DNA of 64,000 nt from Plecoglossus altivelis (lineage: Eukaryota > Chordata > Actinopteri > Osmeriformes > Plecoglossidae). Within the stretch, counting starts at the first letter, position 1, and each line of letters begins with the position of its first letter. The stretch covers positions 15,643,226-15,707,225 of the forward strand of contig BROE01000013.1 in assembly GCA_036571765.1 (NCBI GenBank), written 5' to 3'. Both the position numbers and the translations under genes were made by a program. This document shows, piece by piece, positions 13,261 to 26,250 of this stretch. Under the pieces are notes generated by a model. The model searched no databases and was not told the origin of the DNA. It worked only from the letters and a program-made list of their open reading frames with translations.

Positions 13261-15019
13261 CACCGTGTGTGTTTATTGCCTCAAGCACGCATGTCAAATT
13301 AAAGAGCAGCTTATGCACCTGATATTTAATTATTGCCTGCTGCACCGCAGTGCACAATGGGAAAATGTCAAAGGCAGCAATCGACAGTACTTCAAGCAGC
13401 AGTCGGCGTGCAGCGATCACGGTGCACGCTCGCACGCTCGCATGCTCTCACACACTCAGTCATATGCGAATTTGAATATTGAATATGAATGTGAACTTTG
13501 TAGTGCTTGTCTTGGCTCATTTGGCTAACCGTGATTTTGCTTTGTTACCGCAAAGAGACTCGGGTGTGTCAGGAAAGTGCGGCACTTCTTGAAAGACAAA
13601 ATTAAGCTCCAATTCATTCTTCATCTTTTTTTATTCAGACAGAAATGTGCTTTTTCTTTTGGGATTTTAATATGAATATAAATCCGTGTGGCCGTTATTC
13701 CTACGCATAAAAATGGGTTGTGATTCTCATTTTCAAGTTCCAGGATTCACAGTGTGTAAAGTGGAACCGGCATGTGTCAATACAGAGACTGATCACCTGC
13801 TGCAGGGAAATGAGAGCTAAACATCTGTATTAATCTGAGACTGATGCATTTAGATCAAGCATTTAAAACATTCTCAAACACTTAAATACAGCAATCTATA
13901 GAAATTCAAAGGCCTGAACCTACTTGTGAATATACACTGAAAAGAATGAGAGCAGGAAGCCAGCAGGGCTCCATGTGTTTTTAATGGCCATGATGGTCGC
14001 TGGATTCTGCTATAATGAGGACTGTAATTCAGAGGATAATTCATTTATTTTACAAACCATGAAAGTTTTATTCTTTTTCAACTAGCATTTGAGATGATTC
14101 CCATAACCTCTGTACTTCCTCTGGCGTTTCCTGTCAAATTTACGACTATGTCAAATCTGAATCTGATTATATCTGATTATATAACTGTGTTTGCACCATC
14201 TTTTAAGACCTTAAATAGCTAATTTGTAATTGACTTATTCTTCTTAGTTGTTAAAAGAAAATGTGGTCAAAGTGTTACCATTCTTACAATTTCCTCTTTT
14301 TGAAAAACCCGGCGCCTCTCCCCAAATGTTTAAATCTGTTGCTCCACTAATTACATGCGTCTGGAAAACAGATTATCACTTCAAAACGATTTCTCTGTTC
14401 CTTCACAATTCTTCTTTTCCACTTCAAAGGAATGGTGCGTTGTCATTTGAAGACACAGCCATGCAAAGTACTTTTGGGAGAGGAAATCGTTTCACCCTAA
14501 TAAATATGTCTTGACAGTCTAATTGAATGTTCTGCTCTGACCAGCCAACTTAACTTCTCACTGTTCTCCTCAACCCCGCTGAGCCTTTGAGCGGTATCTG
14601 TCTGACTGTCCCTGCTTGATCACAGCTGTATTTATGAGACGGGCAGGTCACATTTTAATAGAATAAGCAAAGACAGCCTGAAGTATTAGCTAGACCACCA
14701 TTCACATTATTGGCACATACGTTCGTATGCGTACAGTATGGTTTGACTGCTTTATGGAGCCTAATGCTTTATGAATGCAGTGGATTAATATATTAATTGC
14801 TACAACCCTGATAAATTAGTGAAGTGGCATGGCTACCGTGATTGACTTAAAAGCCCCCTCATGTGTTCATGTCATGAAGGGTAATTATCCTCTGTCAAAG
14901 AAGAAATAGCGCCCAAACTTTTACAGTCCTTCCTGTGCGTGTGCACTTTCCCCATGTTCCAATCCGTTTTCACTGGAAAAAGAATGGTAGAGAGCCAAGG
15001 TATAGGAGAAAGAAAGTCT

Positions 15020-15022
15020 GGG

Positions 15023-15053
<31 letters not shown>

Positions 15054-15073
15054 GAGAGAGGGAGGGAGAGAGC

Positions 15074-15121
<48 letters not shown>

Positions 15122-15263
15122 CCGAGAGGGAGGACAGTGAGGAGAAGAAATAACATATATTTGTGTAAAAAACAAATGAAACATCCCACATTCCAAGCAG
15201 AACACATGTTGTGTGGCAGAGGCAGAGGCAGAGGCAGAGGTCGAGGCAGAGGCAGAGGCGGGG
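15020..15263. repeat. (GA)n tract and (GGCAGA)n hexamer repeat
   Basis: A roughly 105-bp GA-rich purine tract (15020-15125) is followed after 80 bp by about nine copies of GGCAGA (15208-15263), one of them mutated to GGTCGA. Long Arg/Glu and Ser/Leu open frames across here are products of the repeats. Confidence 0.85.
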
Positions 15264-18200
15264 TGGCGCTGAATGCAAAGGCTCTGTGACAGTTGCCTTT
15301 TTGCTGCTCCGCTGAAATGGCCAGTGCATTCAAAGACTGAGTGGCTATACATGACAGGCCTGGTCATCCCTGCTGTCTTACATGTCCTAGGGGATGTTTC
15401 ATCTAACAGGCAAATACACACACACACGCAGACAGTCTGGGACCCCGGTGAATGGGGTTAACTGAACACCTGCTCTGCAGTGTGGTTTGTGACAAATGAT
15501 GATAGATGTTAGAAGTTTAAGGAAATAATTGATTGTTTTAGTTAGGGAATTCCCCACGGACGTTTGAAATAGCTCGTCTTTAATTGTGAATTTATCATCG
15601 GCGTGCGTGCGCGGACTGATAGCGTTTGCGCTCGAGAGAACGTTTGAGCGGGCGTGCGTGTGCGGCTTAGACCTGTGCGAACGTACGGCATGTACACGCG
15701 CGTGTGCGAGTGTAATCTGAGGGGATCTGGTAGATATTGAGCGTGTGGATGGCTGAGATCCGTACTCTGGTGGGGGCTTTGTGGAGGCTGAGGCTTGCAA
15801 GGCCCTGGGACTGCTGCAGGCTCTTTTATCCCTTCAAGTCCTCCAACAGCTTCCAACCACACTCGGAAGAAAACAGAAGAACGCGCAATCCTCCTGATAA
15901 TGTACAGAAGAAGAAATCTGGACATGTAGGCTCCTAAAATGTCGAACCCATCTTTGTTGTCTTTATCAAATATTCCCCTGACGCGTGTGTGTTTTTTAAA
16001 AGGATTTAACAGTCTGTCCTGGAATTTGCCGTGCTATTTGCCATAGGCTCACTGTCTGTAATACAGAGAGGGTGCTTTATTTCTCCAAACATGCTGTTAA
16101 TGTTAATTGGAAGCTCTTCACCAGGCCAGAGGCCAGTCTGGTCCATCCCAGGCCCTGCACTGCTCTGCTGGAGTGCAAGCTACAGGGGAAACCAGGAGCA
16201 CCTGCTCTGTAGATGCAGAGATGGAATGCAGCCGCTGGAAGTTCCTCCAGTGTGCCCCAGATGCCAATATAACACAGATGTCACGGTGTCGGTCCAAAAC
16301 CACAATCACAACATATGGTAATTGCTGCAGAATTATTTTCTGGCTGGTATCTAACCAGGGGCTGATAAAATAGAGCAGTCAGCTAGCTTAGAGAAGCTCC
16401 CCAGGAATGAGGCGCTGCCAAATGGAAGGAGAGGAGATGTCAGGGCTTTGAGTGAAGGGCCACCAGGTAAAGCCATCAGCGCTGCCGATAGCCAGAGCAA
16501 TCTGGATGGCCAAGGGTGAACGATTCCACAGATGTTCTCTGAAAGATGTTTGTCTCTTCACAAAGTGGATTGTTTGCAGTTTTCCCTGTGGCTGCCCTGG
16601 TTATGTTCTCCTGGACCCACACTGTGGTGTGAATTTTAATACATGCTGTCCGGTGACAGATTTACCTGTGACAGTTGCACTTTTTTGAAAAGGGGGGAGG
16701 TATAAAGATCCACAGTTTTTTTGTATTTCAATGCCTATGTTTTTCTTCTCTGGAGGAACCTGGTTAACCGTGGCTAAAGGGCAAACTATAGACAGACCGA
16801 CGAGTGTAAGGAATGATAACAGTCCACTAGCCGTCTGAAATGCAACTGTTCTGGGCAGCAGGAGGGAGGGGTGTGTGTTGTGTGTGTGGGGGTGGGGGCG
16901 GTTACTCTGTGAAATCCAGCTCTCAACTCTCTCGTCTTCTCACTTATAGACTATTCAGTCTGCTGTCTTTTTCATCCGTATTTTCAAAACTGCCACACAC
17001 ACTGACATAAAAACATGTTCAGATATAATGGACAAATATTGATCCACACATCACATGTTGTTATTGAAAAAACATGTTCTCTCGTTCACAGATTAGTATT
17101 TTAGAAGCTTTGAAGTTACCGTCATGGTCTGAAAAGCAGCATGGAAATTGTAAACTTGCTTAAGATATTCATCCTCTGCCGCTGCAAATGAAAAATCGTC
17201 TCCTTTTCAAATTGACTTCCCCTGCCCTGTGATGTCAGAGCGCATCTACAACACAAATAGTTTGTGAAGCATTCAGCAGGGTCTCTGAACAACATTTCAT
17301 CTCTCTCGGAGGAGCGAAACGCTAACCACCCAGATATTCAATCACTGAGCTTCTTAATAGTAAATGTTCTGATGCAGTGTTGTTTTTCTCGGGGCCGCAA
17401 ACGCTTGCAGGTTTGGGAGTGTTTTTCGTTTTCAGTCTGGTAGAATTCGACCATTATTCATCCGTACCCAAGCACCATCCGATGGAGCTTGAAAACGAAC
17501 TCTGTTCTCTGCTTCCGAAGTGAGGTGGGGTTTTTTTTTTTTTTTTTAGTTTGAGTAAACATGCACACACACGCATGCACTGATACGCACACACGCGCAC
17601 GTTTTCCCCACATATACACGTTCACTTTCAAACGCGCCCGCGCACACACCACTTATGAAGATGCATACAAAAACACATGTGAAGATGCACATACATATTC
17701 CTACTCGTACAGGGAACCAGGCAGGCAGAAAACGATGTCTCCCTTTTCCCGTCAAATCCAAGTTACAGTAACATTCACTGATGAGTTTTTGGCTCCACCA
17801 TCTGGCCTTATGTGGCATGGAATAATAATGTAAGCAGAAACATTCCCTCTGTTTAAATTACATATAATTTCTATCCCTTAGGCTACTAAACTCTTAGCCT
17901 AACTTTAATAGAATAGAAGTAGACAGATTCGTAAACTTCTCGAGATGGCTGTTTGGTCAATGTGAGGAAACAAAACAGCATTCATTTACAAAATGTTTTA
18001 CTTAAGTAATAAACGATATGAATCAGCTGTTCGATAATGAACCCTACCCACCACATTGAGTTCTGTGCTCCACTGTTCAAGGCCTCCCCAGGTAATCTCC
18101 TCCATGTCTGTATCGATGAGGAGGAACATGAAAATGCCACGAAAATGTCAATGGTTTGGGTCAATGACTTTGCAGTCAGAACTTGGAATTCCTTTGGAAT

Positions 18201-19749
18201 GTGGTCGGGTAAACTACAAGCAAATAAACACAGTCATTACTGTGAGCTTCATACTGTATGCGTTTCAGGAAGAGAGGAGAGGAGAGAAGGAGAGGAGAGA
18301 AGGAGAGGAGGAGAGGAGGTCTCTCGGTGGTCTTCTGTTTTCAGAAGCCTCAGAAGTATTGATTGGTGGAAATGAGATTGGTGAAGAGAGGTGTATGCTC
18401 ATCGGGGGGCTAGCTGGGAGAGGAGGGAGGCCGTCTCACTTAAAAAGAGCTCATGTTATGACGCCCTTTATTAAGACTCTTCATTTGCCTTTGAAGACAG
18501 GCTCTGGGGATTGGCCCTGGCAGGTTGAAGACACTTGGTGTCTCCACCACTTATTCTCTTACTCTTCAGAAGAGCGTGTGTTCATGAGTGTTTGGATTTG
18601 CCCATGGTATGTTTGTTTGTGCAAGAGTGCCTCAGGTGGAATGCATTTTAGCAATAAATCACATGACTTATATCTGTCTACCTCTTCGCTTACAAGTTGT
18701 TCTTTTTTTTTTCTTTTATATCTTGTAAAAGTCGGGTGCCTTTTTTGTGCAGTCAAAGTCAGTTTATGACATCATCCAATAGTTCACATCAGGTTCTCAG
18801 GGAATGAGGGACAGTTAAACAATGTGCAACATTCACTCTGTTCATGTTCAGGTTCATACCATGTACGTGGCATGAAAAGAAAAAAAGAATGCCCAAAAGC
18901 AAGTCGCTTCCCCTCCTCTCTCTCCCTCCTCTCTCTCTCTCTCTCCTCTCTCTCTCCCCCTCCTCCCCTCCCATCTAGTTCAGTGTGGGCGCCACTGTAT
19001 TGCATTTGCTCAGCTGAAAGTTAGGCCTGTTTGTGTTGAAGAGCGTTGGGTGCTCCCTCTGAACACGTACTCTTTCACCTTCGTTTGGGCCTCTCTCTCG
19101 GACGTCTTACGGACTCACTGTCTCCTTGCATCTCTACCTCTCTACCTGTTTGCCTCTCGGACTGACCCGCTGCATCTCTGCCTCGTGGCCTCTCTGCCCC
19201 GTGGCCTCTCTGCCTCTCTGCCTCGGAGACGCTGGCTGACAGAGTGGCTTCCTCCTCTGTGGCCTCTGCGGGCAGCTAACCAGGCAGAAAACAGCACAGA
19301 GAACTTGTTTCTCTTTTGAATGGATGAGCATTGAACACACCCTCTCCCCCTCTTCTCCCTGGCGATTGCTTTCTCCTGACTCAAATGACTGTGGATGCTT
19401 ATGTAAACTGACTAGCTCCAGATGAAGCTCTAAACAGCTGGACCCTTGCCAGCCATGCAATCGGAACTCTGCTCACCTACTGATAAACTAACACGCAGCA
19501 CAACTTCAGCTCAGAGACCCCTATGTCACCCCAAAGTCCTTTGATGTCGAACATTCTGTTTGATTTTCCCATTCTAAATCATGTCTAAATTATTTACATG
19601 GGTTGTTATTCTGTGTGGTGTTTTCCACAACAGTGTGTCCATTGTTTTGCAAGGCCTTCATTCTCACCATGCATCGTTAACTATCAGTAAAGAATGGCTA
19701 AGTGCAAAGTGTTGCTCAAGAGACAGAGTGTAGGTGTGTTTCTGTGTGT

Positions 19750-20165
19750 ATTTGTGTGTGTGTGTGTGTGTGCGTGCGTGCATGCGTGCGTGTGTGTGTG
19801 TGTATGATTCTAAGGTTCGTCCATTAAAAGAAATCACATTTGAACTTGTCAGGATGTTGTCTTGGTCCACAAAGTTTGCTTACTTACAAGGGTCTTTGAG
19901 GTTAGAATCATTGTTGAAATAAAGTTACTAGGGCCCTCAAGTGCAGGCATTAAAAAATGCTTACATTATGGGTTGGAACTTAGAGTTAAGGGTAGTTTCA
20001 GACATTGTCTTAGGGGCTGCGTTTTGATTGATGGTTCTTTTGGTTTAGGACAGGGTTCATGGTTAAGGTTAGTTAAATGGTTCATGGTTAAGGTCAGTTA
20101 AAGGGGTCATGGTTAACGTTAGGAAAAAGAGGGTCCCCTCAAGAACAGCAATGCATCCATATGTT
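19750..20165. repeat. Decayed dispersed repeat with (GT)n and GGTTAAGGTTAG-like units
   Basis: A GT/GC microsatellite (about 19750-19808) leads into sequence with three imperfect copies of a GGTTCATGGTTAAGG unit (20048-20125). A GTCCCC motif near 20130 faces a TTGGTCCACAA motif near 19862. This resembles a widespread teleost repeat that pairs GGTTAGGGTTA-rich cores with TTGTGGGGAC-type ends. Identification is by general resemblance only. Confidence 0.4.
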
Positions 20166-20319
20166 TATATGTGGCCTATTCAGAGTTTTTAGGTGCCTAG
20201 TGTACAGCCTATGTAGAAAGGTGCAGGAAATAGTGGAGCCGATGAATGCCGAACCGATGGCAGATGAATAAGTGTGGGAGGTAAGATTCTCAAATACACA
20301 TGCACACAAATACTCTCTG

Positions 20320-20320
<1 letters not shown>

Positions 20321-20371
<51 letters not shown>
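20321..20371. repeat. (CA)n microsatellite
   Basis: An uninterrupted CA run of about 25 units. Confidence 0.95.
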
Positions 20372-20373
<2 letters not shown>

Positions 20374-21819
20374 AGTAAAGGAAGTGTCACCTCCTGCAGC
20401 GCTGCTTCATACACACCCTGCATCCCTGATAAAACAGCTAGGCTCCACAGACAGGGAGACTATGTAGAAGGATCTGGAACATTAGGCTCTTGCAGACAGA
20501 TGGCGGTTTTAGTATCGGAAAAGTGTTTACTGTTGGGAATATGATGCATATTTTCATTGTTTAGCAGAATTGCACCCAGGTGTAATTTGAAAGGTGTCAC
20601 ATAAAAAAATGGAAAAATATTTGGGGCGTGAAGGGTATCATTTCAAAGTATTCTTCGCAACACAAGACATAGCTCCACACACAGTAAGCAACATCAGCCT
20701 GCCTCAGTTTCCCCCTCATGTAATTCCTTCAAACACTGTTTTAAACATGAACGTAATTGGCAATTTGTTAGGCGCTTAATATCTCAGTTCTCCCATAAGT
20801 GCACATTTAAAAGGGCTCTTTTGTCTAATTACACTGAAACAAGAGGATCCTAATGAGGGCTTGGCTTTGTTGTTGAGCTCACTGATGTTAATGCCATTCC
20901 TCCACATGAGAAAAGTGCCATTAACTTCCATGTAAATCAGCAGCTCTCTCGCTGGCTGGCACAAAGTGGTTATGACAATGCCGCCCACTACCCATCTTTA
21001 CCGGCCATGTTTACCATAATAAAGATTCTCAGGGTACTGAGGGGCCAATAAACCATGTACACAGATCTGACACTGGATAACCGGAGCCAAGTGGAAATTG
21101 GAAGTTCTCTTTTCGGCGTACATAATTTATGATCTGCTTGATCCCAAGAGATCCACCCCCTCCAATGAGTAAATAAATACCATTGTACTGTGTCGCTGAT
21201 CTGCCCCGCTGCAGAAAGCAGATTTAATCCCCCATTAAGACCAGAAGACTGCAAGGCTTTGAGGGTAATTAGCGAACATGCTTCGGAATGTTGGCGGAGT
21301 TTGGCAGGTGCGTTTGATCAGTGGCGTTTGGCGAAATCTCTGTTGACAGGGTGGGATGGCAGGGGGAGGGAGGTAGGAAGGCAAGGAGGTGGGAGAAATA
21401 ACCCTCCAGGGCAGGTGGGGGCAGGTTCTTACTCATTTTCTTTGCATCTTCAACACATCTGAAGTACAAACGGGTTTTCAAGACCTAAGGTTTCTTTCAC
21501 AGTGTTAGCAGTGTTTGTGTGATTCATCTTTACTTCCAAATGACCATCTGTAAAACAATATAACAAGTTAGCGTCATTTGGAAGTGGGGATTAGATCATT
21601 TCTCCTTCAGTGAGGAACACCAAATTGTCCATTCCTCCATTAAGAATAAGATTACAGTGGCCTCGCCTCATATGAACTGGGGGAAGAACAACTTCGGCAT
21701 TCTTGAATCATTACCAAAATGTCCTAAATCCCTCTGAAAGCCATTAAAACGCCTTCTCACATCACCACTGTTCACAATCACTTGGCTGTGTTACAGCCAC
21801 AAAAGAAGGCATTTACAAA

Positions 21820-22020
21820 CTGGGTTAGGTATTGTATGAGGTAGAATGGATTGGAGATGTAATGGAGCCAAGCAGTGAGCTGCGCACACTTAAACAGATC
21901 TAATGGTAATGAATTATTAATATCATTGGGTGTGAATTTTCCGAGGTGACATAGGAGCACAATGAGGCCCAATTAGACTTGCTATGCGCAAGCTCATTTG
22001 CAGATGCCAGCAGCATAGTT
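21820..22020. promoter_or_regulatory. Candidate conserved non-coding block
   Basis: A unique 200-bp block with ATGGTAATGAATTATTAATATC, GGCCCAATTAGAC and TATATATAAATG elements. It has dense ATTA/TAAT cores and no coding signal. The base texture matches vertebrate developmental enhancers, but that is an inference. Confidence 0.25.
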
Positions 22021-22796
22021 TATATATAAATGCTAATATTTGAAATTAAAATGAAAGTTGAAAAGGCTAGTAATAACTGTTCATTAACTCTTGTTTTGTT
22101 TTTCCCCTCTACAAACTTGAATCGAGTGGAACATTCGTGAAGGAACGTATTTAACATTTCGGACCACAAAGATACATTTCAAAGCTTTGACTTATTCCTT
22201 TGATGTGGGTATTCTCTGCAGACTAGATATTATTTTAAGATCCCTTTGTTTAAAAATTCATTTTTATTATCCCTGCATGAAATGCATGGCAATTCCCCAC
22301 ATGACCAACCATCGGTGCAATTAACATCTTCGATCGAGCTCATATTCCTGATAATTAATACAGCCGCTGTACTTCCCCTGTGATAGCTCGCAGGGCCGGA
22401 CTCCTCCACAGAATCCCTTCATTTACAGAATCAGTTTCATCCTAATGAAAATGGAATGTGAAACTTTAATGAACAAGACTCGACTGTCATGATAATAAAG
22501 ACTTTGAAACAACACCGAGGCCAGCTCTACTAGCGTGCCGTCTGCAGAGCGTGTAGCGACATCAAACCAATTAAGACTGATGATAAATATTAACACTGCG
22601 GGGTATTCAGAAAACATGACTGGAAAGCCAAGCTGTAAACAAGTGTTGTTGAACGACTGATCATTAAAACTGTGTTTCACTGTGCTGCACAGCAATGGTA
22701 CGAGGTTTCCAAAACATCGCTAGGATTAATCTGTCTTGGGGACTGAACACTAATATGAGTGGTATTGTTTGAGAGAAGTCACCTTCATAATTCCAG

Positions 22797-22905
22797 GGTG
22801 TCCCTGTGGCTTAAGGGTGAGTGAGTAGAGTGAGTTACTTGGCTGAGGCACCAACGTGTTGGGTACAATTTTGACTCAGGGCATTTCTGCGTGTCTTCTC
22901 ATCTA
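22797..22905 (+). mobile_element. Possible tRNA-derived SINE remnant
   Basis: The order is a CCCTGTGGCTTAAGGGTGAG start, a GTTACTTGGCTGAGG centre, a TTTTGACTCAGGGCATTTC box and a TGCGTGTCTTCTC stretch. This follows the head and body order of several fish tRNA-derived SINEs, where a box B-like motif precedes a CATTTCCTGCATGTCTTCCC-type body. It is degenerate and no target-site duplication is visible. Confidence 0.35.
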
Positions 22906-25869
22906 CATTTCCTGTTTATCGCTGGCCAACATTCCTTCATTGGACTATGGCTGTGGCCTAACTGTCAATGTTTTTACAGATGAATGACGATGCATTAAAA
23001 TGGCTTCTGTTCTGACTGCACACAGCACGCTAACGCTAAGACAATATCCAATTCCCCCCCACCACCACCACAATGCACAGGACCCCACCCACCGACCCCC
23101 TCCCCCCAAGCCACAAGTGGAAACATGATAGGAACAGGGGAAGTGTTTTTAAGAGCGCTCATGGAGACAATGTCTGGACAGGAACATAGGCTGGCCATGC
23201 CCCTCGGGTGCCGCAAAGTGTTTTTTCACAACATGAGCAACACAAAGCGGGAGGGGAGGGAGGCCAGTCACAAGCTTCAGAGCACAAACAAATCATCACT
23301 TCTTCTCAGCAGAGCTCAGTGATGCCAGACTGGTATGCCTCTTCTGGTTCTGGAGCCAGTCGGAGCAGCGGGGAGGGCCAGCCACGATGCGGTCCAGATC
23401 TCGCTAAGCTGATCCTGGGTCTGTTTTAGGCCAAGACCACCCACACGACCAAGGATCAGTCCATCTGGAGTTTATTTAAGTTTATTGATCAACAGACAGA
23501 GAAGAGCAGCTCCCTTTCCCCTCTCTTCTTCAGGGGAGACCAGTCTCTGTCAGGAGATGTGTTCTCCAGAACGGGATTACATGTAATTACTTCGATAGAA
23601 AGATCAGTGGTGGTGTGGCACCAGCAGAGGAAAGGCCCAGTAAAGCTGCGAAACAATTCTGAATGACATCTACAAATGCCAAACGGTTGGAGTACAAGTT
23701 CCTAAAATTCAATAACTGGTTTCCAAAGGTTTCCAAGTTATGGAAAACAATGCATTGAATCGCTAAGACATTTTTACTAGAATCACAGTCTTATATTAAA
23801 TGTATAAAGTATGTCGTGTGCGATACTTATACTGAAGTCAAAAGGTTGGAAGTAGAAGAAAGTGAAGTTAGTGAATGTCAGGGTTCCTACTGTAATAAAT
23901 AGGCAGTATTAACGCATGTTTTAATACGAGCGCTCCTTAATGGGGTGACGTGTTAAATTATCTATATATCTCAGCGATTCAAAAAGGGCCATCAAACTCC
24001 AACTTGAGAGGAGTGTCTTGTAATTGAATAATACATTACATGTGGCAATTATTTCTGTTAGAACCAGACTGAGAAATCAATAACCAAGGGATCAAATCAG
24101 TGACTGTGGAGCGCTTGTTCTTTCCCCTCGTGGCTAATTACATCATCACAGTTTAAACACCTGCACTGTGTTCTTGCTTGCTGTGGCCGGTCTCTGCTCA
24201 GAGACAGTGACAGCTATCAAAGGCTGCTCTGTCATCAGAAAAAAAAGGATTTCTTTGTAAAAAAATAATAAATTAAAAAAGAAGAAAATTGGGGAGCGTC
24301 AGTGTTTTTTTCTCAACAGCTCACTGGAACATTTGGTATTTTTTTGCAAATAAAGAATTACACATCAAGACATGCAGGCAAATACGGCATGATGGGAGAG
24401 TTAAGCATCTTTGTTGAGATAATATGCGCTTATTGCATGGTCTGACCCTGACTTATAAATGATGCACCGGTTCTTCGCTCCAGGCAGTGTCTTCCCATGA
24501 CGTGTGGGTGTTGATTAAGAGCGAGTCAAAGGGGACTGATATAATGAACAAGTCCCTGGGAAAGAAAAGTAACACTGGCTGCATCACGCACCACAAACAG
24601 GTGACACTGAGAGACTGACCACTACCATGGCCTGCTAGCAGAGCAAAGGCAATTTTGCTTTTGTCTAAAATATTCACAGCTTTTAAAAAGCCTGATATCA
24701 GGTCTCATTAAATGTTGATGCCACTGGTGTGTTAGGAGAACACTGGCTAGATCAAAGCCTTGTTATGTCCAGTGAATAGTAAGAGCTGCTGAGCTGCTCA
24801 CAGTTGTGTTCACCTTCACTCTGACTGAATGGGAGCCCTCCTCAGCCCTGCCTTTGGCCCTACAGACACAACCAACAGTCTCCTTTGAACCTCTTTGACC
24901 ACAGTTTCTCTTGTAAATAGTATGCATACATACTGTCCTTACTGCCATGTCTGTGTCGGGCTAGTTTCCCTTCTAATGGTGGGCTGGGTGAACTAGCACA
25001 ACTCATTTTCAGTAAGAGTTCTTCCTGTGGACTGTCCCAGACAAGATGACTGTAAAAGTCTCAAATCTAAACTGCGTATATTCTAACTCCAGGTTTTGAG
25101 ACAAAAGAAACACGGCTCCTGTTTCATTGGCCGGTCTCGGCAAAATACAGGCCGTCAACACAGCGCAACAGAGACGATGGTAGCCTGCACACGCAGGACG
25201 TACCTCTTTCGTGTTAAACTGATTAATGACCTCATGTGCATTCTCCCTCTCTCTCGGTGTGTGTGCGTGTGTTTGTGTGTGTGTGTGTGAGTGCGCGTGT
25301 GTGTGTGTCTGAGGGAGAGAGTTTGTGCACCTAATACAGTATGTTGCTTGTACCTTGTTGAAGGACACGAGTGTGTTATCCTTTAATGTTCCATGCTACA
25401 GCAGGCCACAGTAGACACACTATAAGGGCAGTGAACCTTGCCAAAGGCACTGAAAAAAGCCTTCAGTCCTCAACAGAAACAGGTGAGCAGGCCCCCACCA
25501 ATCATCTGGTGGGCTCCTGCCTGAACATCTAGTCTCATAGTGTTCCACTCTGCTAGTGAATTATTGACTGGGAAATAGAATCACAGAAAGAGACCCTGAA
25601 AGACATTTTCTGAACTGTTGAGAGGTAAAAAGCTCCTCTTTTTCATTGCCTCAAGCTCTGAGTGAAATGTTCCGTCCATACCTTGGCTGTGGGTAATATT
25701 TAACAGTGTGTGGCGCTTCTCAGTACCAACACACTGATTCTTAGTTAATGACCAACCGGCATTCCAAGCGAGAGCCTGACCAGAGTTGGTCCCTGTATAC
25801 TTGGTCTTGGTCTACCTCTCTCTGAGGGATCCTGGACAGTCCCCTGTCTCTGCTGTGTCTCTGATGGAG

Positions 25870-26250
25870 AGGCGGGGGAGCTCTGAGGGCCCCTGGGGAC
25901 AGACGTGGAGGACAGCGCGCCACTGCGCTTGGGCGCGGGTGAAGAACCGAGTCGAGGAGAGACGCACCACTCGTGAAGTAAAAGCTCAGAGCCAGACGAC
26001 GGCAGCGAGCTGCTCTGATGTGAAGAGGGAAAACTTTCGCTGGAGGTTACAACGTCCACAGGCTACTCGAGTGAAGACACGCATCGCCAAAGGACTTGGC
26101 GCCGAAAGAGCCCGTATCTTCAGCCGTTCTATGGGGCGGGTTTATCTTTGCCATTTTCACCGCAGCTGGATAAAGATCCACGCTCCTTCTCCATTGTCGA
26201 CATGAGCGGCACAAACGGTCGCCAGGTCGCTGACTTCAGCGGTAAGGATG
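25870..26250 (+). promoter_or_regulatory. CpG-rich candidate promoter and first exon
   Basis: CpG dinucleotides are frequent here (several tens in about 370 bp) in an otherwise CpG-poor 40-kb desert. A GC box (GGGGCGGG) lies at 26133-26140, and a YY1-like GCCATTTT at 26150-26157. An ATG at 26202 is followed by 13 codons (MSGTNGRQVADFS) and a good GTAAGG donor after 26241. This is the arrangement of a promoter with a short first coding exon. I do not recognise the peptide and found no downstream exon. It could be an alternative promoter of a neighbour such as INSC, a non-coding RNA start, or a chance CpG patch. Confidence 0.4.
26202..26241 (+). CDS. Possible short first coding exon, gene unknown
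   Basis: Thirteen codons plus one base run from an ATG in fair context (GTCGACATGA) to a consensus donor (GCG then GTAAGG). The reading frame stays open into the putative intron, so openness alone proves nothing. The support is its place at the downstream edge of the CpG-rich patch. No family match is known to me. Confidence 0.22.

Larger units (their letters stand above)
12000..19740. other. Intergenic DNA, no gene recognised
   Basis: Overlapping open frames on both strands at 12087-12668 have no family resemblance. Simple repeats are (GA)n 15020-15125, (GGCAGA)n 15208-15263, CpG-containing GTGCG repeats 15600-15715, poly(T) 17531-17547, degenerate CA 17565-17650, (GGAGA)n 18269-18320, CT-rich 18912-18975, and an imperfect GCCTCTCT repeat 19140-19230. 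Unique AT-rich blocks at 12405-12520 and 13075-13410 look regulatory rather than coding. Confidence 0.55.
20166..25860. other. Intergenic DNA, no gene recognised
   Basis: Unique AT-rich stretches dominate. The most regulatory-looking are 20770-21010 and 21820-22020. Repeats are (CA)n 20321-20371, an A-rich stretch 24240-24285, (GT)n 25256-25308, and a SINE-like remnant at about 22797-22905. No open frame shows family similarity. Confidence 0.55.

Noticed and set aside
14921..15427. Long Ser/Leu and Arg/Glu frames
   Set aside because: Products of the GA and GGCAGA repeats.
18056..18769. 237-codon plus-strand open frame
   Set aside because: Crosses a GGAGA repeat that keeps the frame open, shows no family features, and is overlapped by other frames.
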